From positions 62,001 to 126,000 of the forward strand of contig CALNHX010001942.1 in NCBI GenBank assembly GCA_940337035.1: a DNA stretch of 64,000 bases, written 5' to 3'. A program made the translations under genes and the position numbers. The notes under the pieces were generated by a model. The model was not told the origin of the DNA. It worked only from the letters and a program-made list of their open reading frames with translations, and did not search any database. The DNA comes from Agriotes lineatus (Eukaryota; Arthropoda; Insecta; Coleoptera; Elateridae). Positions 54,622 through 64,000 of this stretch are shown piece after piece (position 1 is the first letter of the stretch; the number at the start of each line of letters is the position of its first letter).

Positions 54622-55564
54622 TTAATTATTTTAAATATATTTCCTTTAAATAATTATGTATTATAAAAATTATTTCACAGAAGTAAACTTCTGTTTGTTT
54701 TAAATCTTTTGTTTTGGCCACGCAGAAAGAATATATAGCTCATGGCAATAGTTGATCCTTATATAATTTCTAGATGTTAATTTTGCCATGTCTGGTAGTC
54801 ACTGCGACATACTGTATATACTATATTATTTAGTTTGCAAGCTGTACTTTAGGTGGGTAGATAATTTGTATATGTGAGTTATTTTTAACAAAAAGCAGTG
54901 AAGTAAGCAAGGATTGTTTGTATTTTTTCTTTCACAAATGTATATTTCGCTCCTAGTGTATCCATCTACTGGTAAATTTACCAGCAGAATAAATGATCAA
55001 GGAATCAATTGTTTCAACAATGGTCCAAGGTAATCATCCTGCTGGTAAAATTAGGTAGAAATAGATATACTCATCAGGGTAAAACGAGTATTTTATAAGT
55101 GAATCTATTTACTTCCAATTTTACCGATTGCTTTAAAATTTGACATATGAAAGTAAAAAGATCACTGAAGAGGTATATCGATAGAGATGGATGTAATATT
55201 TTTTCCATTTCTAAATTTGTTTCTTGTAATAATTATTTTTTATATTACTTACGCAAATCAAAATATTTTTGACTCAAAAATTGGATATTCTCGCTTATTT
55301 CATTTTATGCAATCTCTTATTCGAAGAGTTTTGCATTACTTTAAGTTTTTGGGCCGGATTATGAATAACATATCTCATTTTTGTCGCTTTGTCTGTCTTT
55401 CTGTTTGTGTGTATTGCCTGAAATCGAGCTGAAAACGAATTTATTAATTTTTCAAATTAATTTGTAGGTTATCTGGTATGCAGGAATGATCTCTCAGGTT
55501 TTTTTTCTAACTTTAATCATAAAAATGTTTTCCATGTGTTGCAAACATTAGGGTTCACATTATA
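54622..55564. other. Non-coding interval
   Basis: About 940 bp of AT-rich sequence. The frame at 55187-55432 (hydrophobic, IIIFYITYAN start) has no homologue I recognise and no regulatory context. Confidence 0.45.
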
Positions 55565-56315
55565 TACAGAGTGCTACAAAATCGAGTCTATGTATGTATG
55601 GAGATCTCGAAAACCTAATGAGATACATTATCCGTTACTTTAGAGCAAAGTTACGGATATTTTTTAAAATAAATTGCATATTTCCATAGTCAGTTTTCTG
55701 ACTTTTTCCCTTCTTTTGACTTTTTCAGAAATCATCAACGATATCATCAATTTCACATTTTTAAATTTTAAATACGGTCCTGACGATTTTTTAAAATTTT
55801 TAGAAAGCCTTTGACCACCCAAATTTAATTATGTACATCACATTTATTGAAAGAATAATTATTTCGGTACCAACTTGCCGTAAGAACCCCGAGAAGAACC
55901 CCACGTGTTAGAGAAAAAAAGAGAATTAGGTGCTTTTATACCACACCAATACATTCTTTCAAGTGATATACATCATTGAATTTGGACGGCCAAATGTCTT
56001 CTCAAAACACGATGAAATTCCCAGGTATGTATTAAAAAAAAATCGATGATGGTTCCCGAAAACCAAAACATCAACCTTAAAACGGAGCTTATAAACCAAT
56101 AACAACATTTAGCGGTAGAATGAAAGTAAGAATTTATTTTCAGATATCTCTGTAAACTCGGAAAACCTAAAATTGATTTTGCAAATTTCTCCATAGCTTT
56201 TAGTCTGCTTCAAATTTCGCAATCCCAGCACAACCTTTCTCTAATTTCGCCGACAATGTATGTATTTCTTTCAGGTTCTGAGATCCCCACAGATACTCAG
56301 TTGTAGCACCCTGTA
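55565..56315. mobile_element. Short TIR element (0.75 kb)
   Basis: TACAGAGTGCTACAA at the left and its inverted form TACAGGGTGCTACAA at the right, with TA-rich flanks. A related GAGATCTCGAAAACCTAATG / GGGGATCTCAGAACC pairing lies just inside. No transposase coding. Probably a MITE. Confidence 0.6.
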
Positions 56316-56570
56316 TACAACTTTTGGCGTACCTAAATGTTGTAATGATTCCCCCACAAATTATGTGAAAATATTATAAGATAAATAAATAGGGAGGTAT
56401 CCCACAATTTATAAATCAAATGGTTTTAATAATAGAATTCTGTGTCAATCTCCGGGCAATTGGAAATGATGTAATAATTATTAGTTCTTATTACTCTTTA
56501 CATTTTATTCATTTGCAATTTATTAAAGTAAAGCACCGGTCTAGCTAGTATTACAAATACTTTTGTGTAT

Positions 56571-57030
56571 GACAAATTTACTAGTATTGCAGACGCTTGA
56601 ATTCATATTTGACAGCTTTAACCTCAAATTGACTGCAACCACATAGACGATCTGCACGTATAAACATTTGCGTAATTTGAATTCCAAACACCCCAATGAC
56701 AAAATTAACATCAGGTAAATATAATGTACTAATTGATGTGACATAATTTCCGGCTAACCTGGTATTGTTTCAGTGACGTAAAACGACGCTACGATCTGCA
56801 TTTGTTCTATTTCCGGCAAATCTTGCAAAACCGGCTTCAAAACACAAATTCCACGGACGCTATATCGATTACCCAAATCTGAATGAATCTCTGCAGCTGG
56901 GACCACGTTCACGATATCGTACAATTTATGTTTCCTTTGATAGGCAGCCTAATTATTGCTCTTTGCAATCTTTACTTCCTCGTACAGCTTTGCACAGTTA
57001 ATTTACCCTTCAGTTGTCTTGTCATTTACT
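56571..57030 (-). pseudogene. Unassigned protein-coding fossil
   Basis: Minus-strand text is clearly protein-like: KTTEG, stop, INCAKLYEEVKIAKSNN, stop, HKLYDIVNVVPAAEIHSDLG, RYSVRGICVLKPVLQDLPEI and FYVTETIPG, a frameshift near 56755, then LAGNYVTSISTLYLPDVNFV, IGVFGIQITQMFIRADRLCG and VKAVKYEFKRLQY. About 150 codons with two stops and one frameshift. I do not recognise the family; it may be an element or viral-type structural gene, or a host gene fragment. Flanks (56316-56570 and 57031-57400) show nothing more than possible upstream continuation. Confidence 0.4.
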
Positions 57031-57423
57031 GGTGATACAATTTTTAATCATAACGCTCATATAATTTCTGTAGGTACTTCACAAACCATCTCTGTATTAT
57101 ATTAAAATTCATATCATTGTATTGATTTCACCAAATTCAAACCTGTCATCTACATAAATTACGCTGCGTTTGCCATTCCTAACATCAATTGTTAATAAAA
57201 CGTTAAACGTAACCCCTTTGATTCTGCCTTATCTAATGTTAACCTTTCTCAACCAACTTAGTTACTGCTACTCATCTCAAGTGCATTTATTAGTGTAAAA
57301 TTACTGACTTTCTTGCAATAAATAAAATATTTAATTCTGTCCTCATTTTGAAATTATTTCTTTTCTGTACATGACAATTTTTATAAAATTGGTTCTATTA
57401 TACAAGATCTGTATATCGGAGAC

Positions 57424-58310
57424 TTGAAAAGCACGAACAGTCATTACAACATAAAACGTCTGCCGAAAGTTGATGACTTCTTAGACAAGCAAATAGAAAT
57501 ACAACGCAATCGAGAAATTTTAGAATGCATTATATCGATAATAATTGTAATAAGTAAACAGTGCATGCCATTTCAAGACCATAGACATGAAGCTGTCTTA
57601 CATATGAAGACGGGGACGAAGAGCTAGAAAAGAATCACGGTAATGTTTTAGCTATTGTAAAACTTGTTGCAAAGTTTGATCTTATTTTAGATGCACATAT
57701 CCAACAATCTACAATGAAGTCTAAATTAAATCAAAGTCGTGGCCGAGGATCATTGATCACATTTTTATCAAAAACCACATTAAATACAATTATTTTAATA
57801 GTTGGTAAATTAATGCAAAATACAATAGCACAAAAGATAAAAGAGGCAAAATTGTTTTCAATAGAAGTGGACCATACTCAAGATATTACAGTTTTAGATC
57901 AACTTTGTTTATGTGTACGATATGTTTTCAATGGGAAAGTTAAAGAAAGATTCTTAAGGATGATTCCCATTACTCTAGGCACTGGTAAAGCACAATGTGA
58001 TTGTAACAAAAACAGAGATTAATCATTTAAAAATAAATTTAAATTGGATGATCAACCACTCTTTTGATGGAGCCGTAAATTTGAGTGGACGGCACAATGG
58101 ACTTCACGCTTATTTGAAAAAAGATGCTCCAGATTCGCTATTTACACATTGCCATGCTTATGTACTTAATGTAATTATTGGAAATATTACTGTGTGTTCC
58201 ATAAAATCTCAAGACCTATTCGGGTTGCTACAAAATGTAACAACTTTTATAAAACAATCATATAAACGAAATACTTTGTATGCAACACACGAAATCTGAG
58301 AAAACTCAAG
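57424..58310 (+). pseudogene. hAT-2 transposase remnant (ZMYM1/DUF4371-like), N-terminal and central part
   Basis: Blocks in order: HYNIKRLPKVDDFLDKQIEI and CIISIIIVISKQCMPFQDHR (the lII.fLgrqglpFRGH region), FDLILDAHIQQS-type text, RGSLITFLSKTTLNTIILIV, AKLFSIEVDHTQDITVLDQL and CVRYVFNGKVKERFL. Then frame-shifted HSFDGAVNLSGRHNGLHAYL, THCHAYVLNVIIGN and FGLLQNVTTFIKQSYKR. E/H replaces the canonical D in the FSI.VDET motif (VDHTQD). Several frameshifts. The gene is cut at 58381 by the hAT-like element and more decayed text resumes at 60820. Confidence 0.7.
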
Positions 58311-58373
58311 AATGCTACTGATGGATGCTACACCATAACATACTTTTTTCCCGTCGTCAAAAGTATTAAGAAC

Positions 58374-60819
58374 GAGTTTAACCAGTAGCGTAACTAAGAT
58401 TTTGCTCTGGGGGGTGTTCTGGGAGAGTGATCAACCTTATTACAATAAGAATTAAAAAAAAATTGAGCGTACCATAAAGTATAGTTGATTTTATTTTTAT
58501 AGGACTTACGGTATGCCTTGATTTAACTTCTTGGCAGTGTAGACCACCTAGTTACATTTAAGAATTTACTAAATGATATTACAGACGTCTATTTAAATAA
58601 GTAAATTAATTAGCTAGTGTGGCATTTTATTTGCTTCTGAACCAAAAGAAGTCAGAAATAATTATTTGCTAAATTGCAAGATATGCCTGTTCTTGCAATA
58701 ACTCTAACCTATGAAAATATTAAATGTCATTTTGACTGTAAAAAATTAGTTAAATTGACACCAATATAATAAGAAATGAAGTAATACATGTATGTATGTA
58801 TTATCGATAACCTCATTTACTTTGCGGTGTAGAGGTTGGTGCTTTATGCGCTTGCATCTGGCAGTACAATGCTCAACTTGCCCCGCATTCGGGATACAAC
58901 GTTAGAGCGCGCCTTTTGTGCTTGCCCAGCAACCATTGTGTGAGGTGTTTATCATGGTGATGTATTTTGTTACGGTCTAAATCGACTTTAACGACACCGC
59001 GCCGTCTCATACAAAAATCGCGTAAAATCTAAACGGCCGGTGCGGACGATAATTCTCACAAAATTGGGACAGATGACGCACCTGGGACCGCTGCCCTGCC
59101 CGTAACAAGATATGCCGGCTAAACATCAGTGGAGCGAGGGGTGGTCCTACACGAAATTACCTACGGGCAACGACCTAAGAGACAGTAAACAATGACAAAA
59201 TAAATTGGGTGTTACCCGGTTTCATCAATGAGAACGAAAATGCCAAGATAGAGCCACTATGAAACCGGGAAATCAATGGGCCTACCTTCCAACTTTACAC
59301 CTTGGCGAAATCCAAAGCTAAACGGGGATAGAATATTTGTGCACAGCCTCACGACTCCCGACACTGCAGCGACAAGCGCCCTAACTTACCTAAGACGCTT
59401 AAGAACTCTCTTTCCAGGCTCTACCGTACATAAATCTGACAGTATATAATTTAACCTGAAAATAAGCATGCACAAACACGTGCGGAAATCATAAGGCAAC
59501 GTTCAGTAAACCGATCTATTGGTCTAAGCACATGGTCAAATAGGTACAACGGCGCCGACCTGGTCAGCGTACACAATGAAAACACAACATAATAAAGGGT
59601 CAAACCTATAAGCCCAGCTGAGGACGCTTTACCTCTAATCGACCAAACTACAGGCGAGATAATAAAAGTTAGCACACAGCCAAGTTAAATAGTTTACAGG
59701 CGGCCTCAAAAAGAAGTGGCCGTTTAGCAAGTAGGCACATGAATTATTAGCAAACAAATAAGTTGATTAGTTTACAGGCGGCCTCAAAAAGGGGTGCCGT
59801 TCAGCAAATAAACACAAAATTATTAGCAAACAAATGAGTCCATTAGTTATTACAAGCTACACACACCTTATTGGTTGGTTTTGCCTGGCGTGCGTCGAGA
59901 TTGTCGGGGAGCCCGCCACTGCAGCGAGCGGACTTCAGCCATAAGCGTGGGTGTCCTGCGGTCCGAATATTTCCTTAATTGGCAGGAACTGATGTGAAAT
60001 CCTCACGGGGAAACAACGATAAACGGTCAAGACCGAAATGTTAGCCCGTTCTGCAGACTGAATCTTAACGTATCGGAAAGATGGCCCAAACGGCCCTCGA
60101 AAACTTGAAAAACGGCGGTCATTCAATAAACCGGACACGCACAACCCCAAACAAACACCACCTAACGCCAAGACGGCTCGTGACGAACTCCGCGAAGGCA
60201 ATCCAACGCACTTCCCGCCAAACGCGCTCTGTCGCCTCACCACCTGCAGCCAATCCCGAAGCAGACAATCATCAATTATTTAGAAAAATCTCACACTTGC
60301 TCTTATGGACTGCACTACAAATTTGATCAAACAAACACGCTTCAACGTGACGAAACAACCCAGGGGCAACTAAGATGGCTTGAGACCAGAGCTGCTCATC
60401 GAACCTTCTAGCGAAAAACTGAGTGCCAAATCTTAAAAATGCCAAATAAGCCTGAAAAAGTAATTATCAACGACAGAAAATTACAGCGGCCGTTATAACG
60501 GCTTGTACACAAACTGATGAACTATTGGGCTTGAAAATGCGACAGGAAAAGCCTATATACAAGCAGAGTCAGAATGTTTGAATCGAAAATACTCCAAAAT
60601 GTCGCATATTGGTAAAATTTAAAAATGTCCTGACAACTTATTCAAAATTTTAAAAATGGTAGAGTCCGAATTCCGAATGTAATAATTGATATTCAATCAT
60701 ACATTACTAAAATGTAATTTTAGATTTTTTGTTTAAGATGAATTTCAGTTATTCCTAAAGCCTCTGGGGGGTGTTCCGACACCCATATCACCCCCCATAG
60801 TTACGCCACTGAGTTTAAC
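58374..60819. mobile_element. hAT-3, non-autonomous hAT-like element with 8-bp duplications
   Basis: Element 58382-60811 with ends CAGTAGCGTAACTAAG and, inverted, CAGTGGCGTAACTATG, between exact 8-bp AGTTTAAC copies at 58374-58381 and 60812-60819. No transposase coding. Most of its length (about 59080-60635) is an inverted copy of the LTR-like repeat, so the real hAT-like part is the outer 0.9 kb. It has GGGGGGTGTTC sub-terminal motifs on both sides. Confidence 0.83.
59080..60635 (-). repeat. LTR-like CpG-rich repeat, minus-strand copy, uninterrupted
   Basis: Reads on the minus strand from TGTCAGGACATTTTTAAATT (60635) down to CGGTCCCAGGTG near 59088, matching 23650-31090 piecewise. It contains a 78-bp tandem duplication (about 59690-59848, GTTTACAGGCGGCCTCAAAA units) and many CpGs. 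It has no ORF of note; 60081-60326 and 59935-60243 are incidental. It provides the empty-site reference for the two insertions in the plus copy. Confidence 0.6.
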
Positions 60820-61600
60820 AATATTTTAGCTAGCAACCCTGAAGTGAAGCAATCTATCAATTGATATAAACATAACGAATAATGCTCGAGTGTATAGTTT
60901 TTTCGATGCTTTAGTAAAAAATACAAATTCTTGTGAATACAAGCGGCGAAGATATAAGAAAAAATTTAAAGAATTTTGTTCATGGCTGTTTTGACTGGAG
61001 GCCGTTTAATGTATGAAACGCTACATTTCAATTTGAAAAACATTATTCCCGTCAACAATATAAAAATTGATAATTGACAATCAGGTTATTCAAGAAGGAG
61101 GGCTAGGACTTTCAGAATTGAAGGAGTATTTAACTAAGAACAAATACCCCATGAAGATTTGGTTAAGTGAAGATCAAACTGCCATAACAAGCCGGATTCA
61201 ATACTAGACGTTCTAAACAGTTTCCCCTTCCAATCAATGGAACAAATTGAAACTTATTTGAAATAAGAATCCAAGTCAAACTATTGAAGGATTTTCTATA
61301 GATGGCGATTTCTAGATGCTTAAACTTATGAAACAACGGCTTAGATTACCGATTACTGATTCCAAGGCTAAGTCACATTGGTACTTCATTAAATATTTGA
61401 GCGTTGATGAACCTTTATAAATCCAAGACACGGTCCACATACGAACGAAGCTCAAAACAGTGACACTTAAGAGTTTTAATCCAAACCGTCTCCAAAGACA
61501 AACACTCTTTGACTAATTCTATGTTGAATCCTGCCGATGAAATTAATTCCAATTCATTTTGAATAAAACACTGCTGCAGCCTGTGGTTTGAAAATATCAT
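60820..61600 (+). pseudogene. hAT-2 remnant, right part, very decayed
   Basis: Directly after the hAT-3 duplication the plus strand gives FFDALVKNTNSCEYKRRRYK and KKFKEFC, a charged helix resembling the segment before the hAT C-terminal domain. It then breaks into scattered text (GGLGLSELKEYLTKNKYPMK near 61100). The dimerisation motif is not readable. The minus frame at 61415-61600 is probably a shadow. Confidence 0.35.
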
Positions 61601-61640
61601 AAATCGTTAAAACCCCTCACCACACAAATATTTAACAAGT

Positions 61641-61683
61641 GCTAAATACGTATTTCGACAGCCATGCTGTCATCATCAGTAGC
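61641..61683 (-). ncRNA. Candidate hammerhead ribozyme, left arm
   Basis: Reading the minus strand: stem I GCTA, core CTGATGA, an extra T, stem II GACAGC-ATG-GCTGTC, core GAAA, palindromic stem III (A)TACGTAT, T as cleavage base, stem I TAGC. All core residues of a type I hammerhead are present. The extra base before stem II is unusual. Confidence 0.5.
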
Positions 61684-61718
61684 TACGAAACTTACACACC
61701 TTTTTTTTAAACAAAGAT

Positions 61719-62331
61719 CGATATACCACTGAACTTCAGACCCTAAAAAGCATCGCTGTGTACAATGGTTTCCCTTCTAAAATTACCGACAATTTGATTA
61801 AGAAACAAAAAACATAATTGCACGTTCAAAATTCCACAACTCTCGTCAGTCTTAGACGTGAAGGACCCAAGTACATCAAAATTCCGTTTCACCCTGCTAC
61901 AAAGAGCATAGCAATCAATTTTAAAGAATCAGGCTATAAAGTTGTGTATGGTTCAAACAACATTGGAAATTTGTTGGGAAATCCAAAAGACAAACTTAGG
62001 ACTTTAGAGAGATCTGGAATCTACAAAATTAAATGTTCCCATTGTGATTATAAATATATTGGGCAAACACATAGTAATCTTGGTAGTAGGTTTAAAGAGC
62101 ATATAGCCCATTTTAGATTCAACAGATTCGAAAAATCAAGTATTGCCCAACATATTTACGAATAGTATAAAGGAGGATGACCTAAAAATTGTAAAAGCGT
62201 TAACTTCAACAAAGCAACTAAATTCTTTTGAAAGCTTGGCCATTTATAAGAACCGAGATAATCAACTTTTGAATAAAGACGGTGGACCTATACCTTCCTC
62301 CATCTTGTATGATTTGTTGAAGTTAAATTGA
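61719..62331 (+). pseudogene. Penelope-like GIY-YIG endonuclease, C-terminal part of the polyprotein
   Basis: Reads GFPSKITDNLIKKQ, a TAA at 61815, then KYIKIPFHPATKSIAINFKE, KVVYGSNNIGNLLGNPKDKL and the GIY-YIG core SGIYKIKCSHCDYKYIGQTH with a following SRFKEHIAHF helix. A frameshift near 62150 leads to IKEDDLKIVKALTSTKQLNS, FESLAIYKNRDNQLLNKDGG and a final stop at 62331. In Penelope-like elements this nuclease nicks target DNA for reverse transcription. The RT part is missing upstream. Confidence 0.8.
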
Positions 62332-62472
62332 CCGTCGGCCATGTTAATTGGCCCTCGGCCACGTCCTCCGAGTCAGACAGTATAAATAGCTGTAAAATGC
62401 GCAGGCCTCGCCCACTTCCATTTGTGATTGGTCACGAGCATATTGTTGCCATTTTGCTGTGTAAGTTTCGTA

Positions 62473-62515
62473 GCTACTGATGATGACAGCTTGGCTGTCG
62501 AAATACGTATTTAGC
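62473..62515 (+). ncRNA. Candidate hammerhead ribozyme, right arm
   Basis: Stem I GCTA 62473-62476 / TAGC 62512-62515; core CTGATGA 62477-62483; extra T 62484; stem II GACAGC 62485-62490, loop TTG, GCTGTC 62494-62499; GAAA 62500-62503; stem III palindrome ATACGTAT 62503-62510; T62511 at the cleavage position. The loop differs (TTG against ATG in the other arm) while both stems are conserved. The palindromic stem III would allow dimer folding, as described for Penelope hammerheads. Confidence 0.55.
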
Positions 62516-62641
62516 AGTTGTTAAATATTTGTGTGGTGAGGAGTTTTAACGATTTGTGACCAATTCATTTGAAAAAATTACCCCAGAAAAAGTTGGAATA
62601 CGTACCAGAGACTAAATAAAGCTACTGCTATATTTTAGAAA

Positions 62642-63082
62642 ATGTCGAAATACATAGTAGATGCTTTTTTTGACAAGGAGTTATCCCCAATAGAAAGGAT
62701 ATTCAAAGTGTGGTCAGCAACATTTTTCTTTAGAATCTGGTGTTATATGATTTCGAAGAGCAATGAATACACAATGACCAAGAACTTTATAACTCTAAAT
62801 TGCTACACTTGTATAGAAATTAATGCACATTGTCTTATTGCATACAAAAGATGTAGGGAAGATCCAACCAGTGTATTTTGTACATGGCTCAAAAGCAGTC
62901 AGCTGTGTGAGAAAACATTCAGGCTATTGAGGTCCCTTACCAGTATTTTTTCGACCATGGTAAATTTTTCTATGTTTCAGGTACTTCATCGACTTAACAG
63001 AGCTGAGTTATTAAAGAAAATATCGCCAGAATCGGGTAAGAATTTACACACATTTCATAAACACTATTTAAAATGTATCTAA
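62642..63082 (+). CDS. Conserved-looking ORF of unknown function (146 aa, partial gene)
   Basis: MSKYIVDAFFDKELSPIERI, then FKVWSATFFFRIWCYMISKS, NFITLNCYTCIEINAHCLIA, WLKSSQLCEKTFRLLRSLTS and STMVNFSMFQVLHRLNRAEL. I have seen this layout (NFIT.N.YTCIE.NAH and SSQ.CE..FR..RS.TS.FST..NFS...LHRL) in uncharacterised, often multi-copy insect and cnidarian proteins, probably transposon-derived. A splice-donor-like GGTAAG sits at 63035-63040 inside the frame, so the true exon may end there. No stop interrupts it. Function unknown. Confidence 0.48.
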   Translation: MSKYIVDAFFDKELSPIERIFKVWSATFFFRIWCYMISKSNEYTMTKNFITLNCYTCIEINAHCLIAYKRCREDPTSVFCTWLKSSQLCEKTFRLLRSLTSIFSTMVNFSMFQVLHRLNRAELLKKISPESGKNLHTFHKHYLKCI

Positions 63083-63617
63083 ACTGGTTTTGCAAATTTT
63101 GATAAACAGATTTTGAAAATTTAATGTATCCATTCAAAAATAACCTAATCTCTAAGTGATAAAAAAATAGAATAAAATATTAACAGTATGGTATTTATGG
63201 TTGTTACATATAAGTCATGCGAGAAAAGTTTATCCATCGAGGCTGTAGGATGAGTGGACTAGTTTTCTCAATAAAAAAAAGACTGAATAAATTAAAACAG
63301 AAAATGAAATTCAAAATTCAAAATTTTTATTTTTAATTTGCCATTTCCATGAATGCTGTGACATTAACGTCAACTAGTGTCCGATAACTCACTAGTAAGA
63401 TAAAATTCACCAGTATAGTAACTTATATGGACTTTAACTCACTAGTGAGTTATGTGTCACTTTATACGTCTAAATTCATATATGTAAATAATAAATTCAT
63501 AATAATTATGACAGTGCTGAACATTATCGTGCCGTTTTTTATGAGGAGAATAATTGATATTTAGGTTGTATAATCTCTTTAGAAAACAAAATCGTAGTGA
63601 AATTTTTAAAACAAGAA
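63083..63617. other. Non-coding interval with small palindromes
   Basis: AT-rich. A perfect 16-bp palindrome AACTCACTAGTGAGTT lies near 63436, and a related AACTCACTAGTAAG near 63386. Nothing else supported. Confidence 0.45.
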
Positions 63618-63625
63618 CTACATAC

Positions 63626-63720
63626 TAGGGATGTCGGCGGGTACCCGGGTACCCGGGCCGACCCGGGTAATAGTCGACCCGGGTATATTTTCAGGACCCG
63701 GGTACCCGACTAGTAAATTA
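63626..63720. repeat. GC-rich (ACCCGGGT) repeat, probable hAT-type element end
   Basis: TAGGGATGTCGGCGGGTACC begins an array of overlapping ACCCGGGT/GGTACCCG units in otherwise AT-rich DNA. TAGGGATG tips followed by such arrays occur in some hAT elements. The other end would lie beyond 64000. The minus frame across it (63618-63872) is not a credible gene. Confidence 0.4.
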
Positions 63721-64000
63721 TATAATTTCCAGAAAGTCAGCCTTTTTCGGAGAAAATTATAAAAACTTAAAAACAATAGGAATAAGCTGTTGAAAAACAT
63801 AACCATGCAGTAATAACAACAATCACCCCATCCATACAACATGAATGTTGTTTCTTGTTTCATATAAGGCAATAAATCCGCTTCACGGAATTATTCAACC
63901 CGTCAATAGTACAATTAAATCGCGTCAGTATGGGTGAAGTAAAATAAACATTCTCTATGTGATGTTGATGCTGCTACCAATTTCGGACAAAAAGTCACGT

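Larger units (their letters stand above)
61601..62555. mobile_element. Penelope-like element fragment with inverted terminal arms
   Basis: Arms of about 98 bp (61601-61698 and 62457-62555) are near-perfect inverted copies, AAATCGTTAAAAC(C/T)CCTCACC to CTACGAAACTTACACA. They flank GIY-YIG endonuclease coding of Penelope type. Penelope-like elements often carry inverted partial pseudo-LTRs with hammerhead ribozymes. The reverse transcriptase is absent, so this is a 5'-truncated copy. Confidence 0.78.

Noticed and set aside
59935..60326. Short frames in the CpG-rich block at 60 kb
   Set aside because: No conserved domain; the block is a non-coding repeat with a diverged copy at 25 kb that does not conserve the frames.
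63618..63872. 84-codon minus-strand frame
   Set aside because: Runs through the ACCCGGGT repeat; composition reflects the repeat.
1..64000. tRNA and rRNA genes
   Set aside because: No cloverleaf with A/B boxes or rRNA-like conserved core was recognised on either strand by eye; a tRNAscan/Infernal run would be decisive.

Overview
The window looks like nuclear DNA of an insect or closely related arthropod. It is AT-rich and almost entirely layered transposable elements: LINEs with APE endonuclease and reverse transcriptase, a Maverick/Polinton, hAT, several Tc1/mariner/pogo-type elements and MITEs, solo LTRs, and a Penelope-like element. I see one intact cellular gene, EIF1AD (23009-23518, minus), and one cellular pseudogene, a decayed copy of the mitochondrial DNA polymerase gamma C-terminus (34164-35490, minus). 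No tRNA, rRNA, CRISPR array or bacterial-style operon was found. I cannot name the species.

Region 1, 1-2142: a decayed transposase-like remnant split by a 1.4 kb GC-rich solo LTR (271-1705; TG...CA ends; 4-bp AGTT duplication). Region 2, 2143-19806: a Maverick/Polinton-like element with exact 6-bp target duplications (TTCCTA at 2137-2142 and 19807-19812) and terminal inverted repeats of about 525 and 560 bp. Three LINEs are nested in it (2763-5887, 7494-9957, 13615-17182), each with its own duplication, and two of these LINEs carry Tc1/mariner-type insertions. Without the LINEs the element is only about 8.5 kb. It holds a plus-strand set (DUF8207-like ORF, small ORF, integrase, exonuclease-like ORF, proline-rich ORF) convergent with a minus-strand set (106-aa ORF, protein-primed-type DNA polymerase B, a further unknown ORF). 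No capsid, ATPase or protease gene is recognisable.

Region 3, 19813-35738: small DNA-transposon remnants, then EIF1AD. Next comes an LTR-like, CpG-rich repeat (23650-31090) broken up by a hairpin/tandem-duplication insertion and a near full-length two-ORF LINE (about 25946-30610). It is followed by a LINE ORF1 fragment, a mariner-like fossil (32023-34120) with a solo LTR inside it, and the POLG pseudogene.

Region 4, 35739-52956: a hAT element with an 8-bp duplication (ATATTATT) spread over 17.2 kb by nested insertions. These are an intron-containing mariner-like element with a LINE scrap inside, a minus-strand LINE interrupted by further repeats and another LINE, a TIR element, a plus-strand LINE carrying a DD37E transposon, and a palindromic MITE.

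Region 5, 52965-64000: pogo/Tigger-like and other TIR elements, and an unassigned coding fossil. A second hAT fossil is split by a third, non-autonomous hAT-like element (58382-60811; 8-bp AGTTTAAC duplication), which contains an inverted copy of the LTR-like repeat of region 3. Then come a Penelope-like fragment with GIY-YIG coding and candidate hammerhead ribozymes in both inverted arms, a conserved but unnamed ORF, and the GC-rich end of another element at the right edge.

Most genes here are mobilisation machinery and most are broken. The nesting order gives a relative age series: Maverick, then LINEs, then Tc1-type elements; and mariner fossil, then LTR.
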